Assembly: GCA_903642265.1 (NCBI GenBank)
Contig: CAHJWN010000001.1
Coordinates: forward strand, 62,001-126,000
DNA: 64,000 nucleotides
Direction: 5' to 3'
Origin: Acidobacteriaceae bacterium
GTDB lineage: Bacteria; Acidobacteriota; Terriglobia; Terriglobales; Acidobacteriaceae
The notes under the pieces are model-generated. The model was not told the DNA's origin. It saw nothing but the letters and a program-made list of their open reading frames with translations, and made no database searches. Of this stretch, positions 59,654-64,000 are shown piece after piece (the stretch's first letter is position 1; each line of letters begins with the position of its first letter). The position numbers and the translations under genes were made by a program.

Positions 59654-60814
59654 ATGCAAAAGACAGAGGAGTACCTTGCGAGGTGGCAGAGCGCCGGCCT
59701 GCTCAACGAGCAGACAGCCACGTCCATTCGAGCGTACGAAGCCCTGCAAGCAAGGCCCAAAGGTCAACAGTGGCAGGTGCTGGTGGCACTCATCCTGGGT
59801 GCGATCCTGCTCGCCGCGGGGGTGCTACTTTTCGTGGCGGCGCATTGGGAAGACGTCTCGCCGGCGGTTCGCCTGGGCATGGTGCTGACGATGCTGGTCT
59901 TCTTCCACGGACTTGGCATGGTGATGCGACAGCGCTTCTCCGGCTTTGCCACCGCAATGCATGCGGTGGGTACGATCTCTGCCGGCGCGGCCATTGCGCT
60001 GGTCGGACAGATCTTTAACATGCAGGAGCACTGGCCTGCTGCGGTGATGTTGTGGGCGGCATGCGCGGCCTCCGGATGGCTTCTGCTGCGAGACCAATTT
60101 CAGCAGACGCTGACATTGCTGCTTATTCCGGCCTGGATCGTCTCTGAGTGGTCTGAACGCACAGATGGCTACAGCAGCGCGACGATCTTCCTTGCTCGTA
60201 TCGGACTGGTTGTTGGCGTGGTCTATTTGACTGCGTTCTTCCGATCGCAAAAGCGCGCCGTTTTCGGTGTTTTGTTTGCTGTGGGCGCTGTCCTCGTGCC
60301 GGTGAGTATCGGCTTTCTGGCCGAGGAGGCCTGGCGAAGCGCTTATGGAGAACAGTGGGGCGCGGTCCCGGATATGTATCGCTTTATCGCCTACGGCATC
60401 ATGGCCGTTGCGGTGATCGCAGGAGGCTTGCATGATCGATGGAGCGTTCCGCCGGCGTTGATAGGTGTTGGGCTGGCGTTTGCGCTGCCCTGGTCACAGC
60501 GAGTGAGCATGGAAAACGCCAATGGATCTCCGTACTCGCACACGGAACCGAACCTGCTTACATATGCGATGGTTGCGGTCGCAGCGATTCTGCTGGTTGC
60601 CTGGGGCGTGCGGTTCGCATCGAAGGCGCTTGTGAACTACGGCATGGTTGCCTTTGCGCTGACTGTCATGTGGTTCTACTTTTCGAGCGTTATGGACAAG
60701 CTGGGCCGCTCGCTCGGCCTGATAGGGTTGGGCGTTCTCTTTCTTGCTGGCGGCTGGGCGCTGGAACAAACGCGTCGAAGGCTGGTGCAGAGCATGGCTG
60801 GAGGTGTGGCGTGA
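59654..60814 (+). CDS. DUF2157 polytopic membrane protein
   Basis: About 386 residues from the ATG at 59654. A short cytoplasmic helical part (EEYLARWQSAGLLNEQTATSIRAYE) is the typical DUF2157 start, followed by about 10-12 transmembrane helices (LVALILGAILLAAGVLLFVAAHWEDVSPAVRL is characteristic). Function unknown. The stop codon overlaps the GTG of the GDYXXLXY-domain gene, its usual partner. Confidence 0.85.
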   Translation: MQKTEEYLARWQSAGLLNEQTATSIRAYEALQARPKGQQWQVLVALILGAILLAAGVLLFVAAHWEDVSPAVRLGMVLTMLVFFHGLGMVMRQRFSGFATAMHAVGTISAGAAIALVGQIFNMQEHWPAAVMLWAACAASGWLLLRDQFQQTLTLLLIPAWIVSEWSERTDGYSSATIFLARIGLVVGVVYLTAFFRSQKRAVFGVLFAVGAVLVPVSIGFLAEEAWRSAYGEQWGAVPDMYRFIAYGIMAVAVIAGGLHDRWSVPPALIGVGLAFALPWSQRVSMENANGSPYSHTEPNLLTYAMVAVAAILLVAWGVRFASKALVNYGMVAFALTVMWFYFSSVMDKLGRSLGLIGLGVLFLAGGWALEQTRRRLVQSMAGGVA

Positions 60815-61368
60815 ACCGGACCGTTGCAGCAGCGGCCTTGGTGATCGTGCAGGTCGCCCTGGTGGTGAGTATCGCGGGCAAGTACCTGTACGAACGCAGA
60901 ACCCGCCCGCGCGTCTGGGTGCGGACAACGCAGTTCGATCCCAATCAACCGTTGCGCGGGCGGTATCTCGCGCTTCAACTGGTAGTAAATACCTGCGGGC
61001 TGCCGCATGATCCGGCACACTTCGCGCCGGGTTATCGCGTCAACCCCACCAGCATGAGCACGGGCACTTATACCTGGCAAACGTCGCTGGGCCTGCAGGA
61101 TGGACATCTGGTTCCCAAGCTTAAAGAACACGCCCGATCGCGCGGAAACCTCGAATCGATTAGCCAATCCGAAGACCGGAGCTGCGAGCGCGTGCCGCTC
61201 AACTCGGTGACGGAGTTCTTTATACCGGATACTGCAAAGCTCCCTTCTCCATTGAGCAAGGGTCAGGAGTTGTGGGTCGAGGTGACGGTGCCGTTCTCCG
61301 GCCCACCGCGGCCCATTCAGCTTGCGCTGTCCGACTCAAGCGGCTTTCATCCACTCTCCTTTCAATAG
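60811..61368 (+). CDS. GDYXXLXY domain membrane protein
   Basis: A 185-residue protein with a GTG start, GGAGGTG 5 bp upstream and a GTGA overlap with the DUF2157 gene. A single N-terminal transmembrane helix (AALVIVQVALVVSIAGKYLY) precedes the signature, here GRYLALQL instead of GDYxxLxY, in a mostly beta periplasmic domain. DUF2157 and GDYXXLXY proteins regularly occur as a pair, and the function of the pair is unknown. Confidence 0.8.
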   Translation: MNRTVAAAALVIVQVALVVSIAGKYLYERRTRPRVWVRTTQFDPNQPLRGRYLALQLVVNTCGLPHDPAHFAPGYRVNPTSMSTGTYTWQTSLGLQDGHLVPKLKEHARSRGNLESISQSEDRSCERVPLNSVTEFFIPDTAKLPSPLSKGQELWVEVTVPFSGPPRPIQLALSDSSGFHPLSFQ

Positions 61369-61387
61369 CGGGTTCAGAGTATCGGCA

Positions 61388-61416
61388 TTGCACGCCGGAG
61401 ACCTTGCCGGTAGACT
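61388..61416 (+). promoter_or_regulatory. Candidate promoter of tRNA-Thr
   Basis: TTGCAC (61388-61393), 17 bp, and TAGACT (61411-61416) give a plausible sigma70 promoter about 115 bp upstream of the tRNA. Confidence 0.4.
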
Positions 61417-61531
61417 GATAAGGTGGTGCCAGCCCAGCAATGAGTCGGCCACCTCGAAGTGCAGGACTTGTGAGCCTCTGGTTGATCGGCACATCTTGCC
61501 CTCAACCATCAAAGACCCGATCTGCAATCAA

Positions 61532-61607
<76 letters not shown>

Positions 61608-61642
61608 TTCTCTCCGAATCCGGGATTCCCCACAGATGTGCT

Positions 61643-61658
61643 GGCGCTTGTAAGCGCC
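61643..61658 (+). terminator. Candidate terminator after tRNA-Thr
   Basis: GGCGCTT and AAGCGCC (2-bp centre) form a GC-rich inverted repeat 35 bp after the tRNA. Folding would give a 5-bp stem with a 6-nt loop; the following sequence CTCTATCGTT is only weakly T-rich. Confidence 0.35.
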
Positions 61659-61784
61659 TCTATCGTTCTGATCGCCAAGCGTGTGGCTACGTTCGATCGC
61701 GGTGGTATTCTCCTCGCAAAGCATCCATCCGTAGTCAAGTCACCTGCAGTGCAAAATCGCTGCCATGAGAGGGTATCCGTCCCC

Positions 61785-64000
61785 ATGCTCCTGCTCCAGA
61801 AACTATGTCTTGCGACCGCGATCGCCTGCCTTGCTGCGCCTCTGATCACCGCACAAAGTGCAACTCAGCCGCACCGTGGCTACTACACTGACCCTGCGTT
61901 GCATGGCGATACGCTCATCTTTACTTCTGAGGGCGATCTCTGGTCGGTTTCGATACGCGGCGGCGCAGCGCATCGGCTTACTTCCGGAACCGGCATTGAG
62001 ACCGGCGCGAAGCTGTCTCCTGATGGAGAGACTGTTGCCTTCCGCGCACAGTACGAAGGTCCGTCGGAGGTCTATACGATCCCTGTCGGCGGTGGTATGC
62101 CACAGCGCAGGACGTGGGATGGCGACGCATCCCCCGCGGGCTGGAGTCCCGATGGGCGCCTCATCGTCAATACCAACCGATACTCCACGCTGCCCGACAA
62201 TCAGCTCCTGCTGGTGGACAGTCATGGCGAACGGGAGTTCATCCCGCTCGCTACAGCTTCGCAGGCTGTGTACTCAGCCGATGGCAAGACTCTCTTCTTT
62301 ACCCGCTCCCACCGGCAATGGAGTGAAACCAAGCGTTACAAAGGGGGCTGGGCAGAGAACATCTGGCGCTTCGACGGCCACTCCGAAGCCACCCCGTTGA
62401 CCGCCGATTACACGGGAACCTCACATGCACCCATGTACTCGAACGGCCGAGTTTACTTCCTCTCCGATCGCGACGGCGTCATGAATGTGTTCTCCATGGA
62501 CGAGCAGGGGCATGACCTTAAGCAGTTGAGCCACCAGCGCAAGTTCGATGTTCAATCGGCTACCGTGTCGGACGGCCATATTATCTATTCTTCCGGCGCC
62601 GATCTGTGGGCGCTCGATCCTGCTTCGGGCCATGAAGAAGTTCTGCCGATCACCCTTGTCTCGGACTTCGATCAACTGCGTGAGCACTGGGTCACCAAGC
62701 CCATGCAGTACGTCAGTTCCGCGCACCTGGCGCCTGATGGCAGCGCAGCTGTCTTTACGGCACGCGGACAGGTCTTCGCACTAGCGCCGAAGAACGGTCG
62801 CATTGTTAAGATCGCTGCGGAGTCCGCAACACGTTTCCGTGACGCCCGGTATCTGCCCGATGGCAAAAGTATTCTGACCCTCTCCACTCAAAGCGGCGAG
62901 ACAGAATTCTGGAAGTACCCGGCCAATGGGCAGGTCACACCGGACACCAGGCCGGAGGAGTGGACGAAGGACGCCAAGGTGCTGCGATGGGACGGCATCA
63001 CCTCACCTGATGGCCACTATCTCGCAAACTACGACAAGGACCAGCAACTCTGGGTCTTCGACACCAGGACAAAGCAGAACAAGCTGATCCGCCAATCCAT
63101 GACGGGCGATTTCGGCGACCTCTCCTGGTCACCCGATAGCCGCTGGTTGACTTTCGTTGAAGGCGCCACGAACCAGTTCTCGCAGATCAAGCTGCTTGAG
63201 ATATCGACGGGCAAGATCGAGACCCTTACCTCTGACCGCTTCAACAGCATGAGTCCGATCTGGAGCTCCGATGGTAAATGGCTTTACTTCCTTTCAGATC
63301 GCAACCTGAAGACGACCGTGCAGTCGCCATGGGGACCGCGTCAACCCGCTCCGCACTTCGATCGCACGGTACGCGTCTACCAGCTTGCACTCACAGCCGG
63401 ATTGCGTTCCCCGTTCCTGCCACCGGACGAACTCCATCCTGAAAAGGATGCGGAAAAGGACAAGGCAGAGAAAGAGAAGCGGGAGAAGAAGGACGAGCAA
63501 GCGAAGAAGGACAAGGGGAAGGCAGTCGATAAGGCGGGCAAGGACAGCAAGACCATCGCAGACGAGAAAGCAGATGCGGAAAAGAGTAAGGATAACGATA
63601 AGAAGAGCGCTGAGATACCGGAGGTCAAGATTGACCTGGCAGGCATCCAGACGCGCCTTACTGAAGTTCCTGCCGCGCCGGGGAACTACTACTCGCTGCA
63701 GGCGGCGGAGAAGCGCCTTTGCTGGCTAAGCGCGACGGACGAAGCGGATGCGAAGTCTGCCTTGCAGTGTCTGGATGTAGACAATAAGGGCGACGAACCG
63801 GACACCGTGATGGGCGAAGTCGGCAGCTACGAGATCTCGCTTGATCGCAAGAAGCTGCTGCTGCACAAGGGCGAGGACTTCTGGATCTTGGACTCCGATG
63901 TGAAAGGCGCCGGTCTCAGCGACGCAAAAGTGCTGGCGAAGGCGCATATCGATTTCTCCCATTGGACCTTCTCGACAACGCCGCAGGCGGAATACCACGG
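61785..64000 (+). CDS. Tricorn-like protease, N-terminal part (cut by window end)
   Basis: The first 738 codons of a longer gene. After a signal peptide (LATAIACLAAPLITAQ) come the six-bladed beta-propeller repeats of tricorn proteases (HGDTLIFTSEGDLWSV, KLSPDGETVAFRAQ) and a second propeller. Between them, around residues 546-620, lies a Lys/Glu/Asp-rich low-complexity insertion with a run of EK-type dipeptides. The window ends at IDFSHWTFSTTPQAEYH, just where the family's PDZ and serine-protease domains should begin. Bacterial periplasmic homologues degrade peptides. No stop codon is reached. Confidence 0.88.
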   Translation, partial: MLLLQKLCLATAIACLAAPLITAQSATQPHRGYYTDPALHGDTLIFTSEGDLWSVSIRGGAAHRLTSGTGIETGAKLSPDGETVAFRAQYEGPSEVYTIPVGGGMPQRRTWDGDASPAGWSPDGRLIVNTNRYSTLPDNQLLLVDSHGEREFIPLATASQAVYSADGKTLFFTRSHRQWSETKRYKGGWAENIWRFDGHSEATPLTADYTGTSHAPMYSNGRVYFLSDRDGVMNVFSMDEQGHDLKQLSHQRKFDVQSATVSDGHIIYSSGADLWALDPASGHEEVLPITLVSDFDQLREHWVTKPMQYVSSAHLAPDGSAAVFTARGQVFALAPKNGRIVKIAAESATRFRDARYLPDGKSILTLSTQSGETEFWKYPANGQVTPDTRPEEWTKDAKVLRWDGITSPDGHYLANYDKDQQLWVFDTRTKQNKLIRQSMTGDFGDLSWSPDSRWLTFVEGATNQFSQIKLLEISTGKIETLTSDRFNSMSPIWSSDGKWLYFLSDRNLKTTVQSPWGPRQPAPHFDRTVRVYQLALTAGLRSPFLPPDELHPEKDAEKDKAEKEKREKKDEQAKKDKGKAVDKAGKDSKTIADEKADAEKSKDNDKKSAEIPEVKIDLAGIQTRLTEVPAAPGNYYSLQAAEKRLCWLSATDEADAKSALQCLDVDNKGDEPDTVMGEVGSYEISLDRKKLLLHKGEDFWILDSDVKGAGLSDAKVLAKAHIDFSHWTFSTTPQAEYH

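Overview
The window looks like a chromosomal segment of a soil Acidobacteriota of the Terriglobia type (Granulicella, Terriglobus or Edaphobacter relatives). This is inferred from the high GC content with strong third-position GC bias, a long ASPIC/UnbV (CRTAC) protein, a GH172/DUF2961 enzyme, a tricorn-like protease, long SLBB export proteins and many small ECF sigma/anti-sigma units. I see no insertion sequence, prophage, CRISPR array or rRNA. Two tRNA genes are present: Ala(GGC) at 35.6 kb and Thr(CGT) at 61.5 kb.

Layout. At 0.3-4.2 kb lies a 1.3-kilo-residue FG-GAP/ASPIC/redoxin/TPR fusion behind a LacI-type palindrome. From 4.2 to 34.4 kb is a surface-polysaccharide locus. It holds a PhoB/OmpR-type two-component system co-oriented with a porin and a blue-copper protein (4.2-9.2 kb). 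It also holds a Wzx/Wzy-type export operon (wza-like SLBB protein, wzi, wzz, wzx, GT4, WecG family; 20.7 to 11.2 kb) followed by a CuA cupredoxin and an O-antigen polymerase. Next come a porin-cytochrome c pair and a large set of tailoring genes: PhyH dioxygenase, HPr-kinase-like P-loop kinase, GT87, GT1, amidohydrolase, two methyltransferases, a radical SAM protein and a PF14907 nucleotidyltransferase.

The main discovery in this locus is a shared promoter architecture. At eight transcription units the sequence carries two to four copies of TGACA spaced exactly 11 bp apart on the coding strand, then 19 bp, then a TAnnnT -10 hexamer. At three of them the start codon follows 7 bp later, which suggests leaderless mRNAs. 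Eleven-base phased direct repeats are the hallmark of PhoB/PhoP/OmpR-type regulators. The locus encodes one such regulator, and its own upstream region carries the same repeat in the opposite orientation. The EPS export genes, the tailoring genes and several copper/heme proteins therefore probably form one regulon.

From 34.5 to 64 kb the window is mostly housekeeping: MarR/NTF2 pair, tRNA-Ala, ECF sigma with a zinc-finger anti-sigma fused to a TonB-like C-terminus, TPR protein, RNase III, two signal peptidases I, AsmA-like protein, GH172, an M1-like protein lacking the catalytic Glu, RlmB, a second ECF sigma operon ending in a LytTR regulator, DUF429, CDP-alcohol phosphatidyltransferase, AlaRS, AmiC amidase, DUF6599, a DUF2157/GDYXXLXY pair behind a structured leader, tRNA-Thr, and a tricorn protease cut by the window end. 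Operons are tightly packed, with frequent 4-base ATGA/GTGA overlaps.
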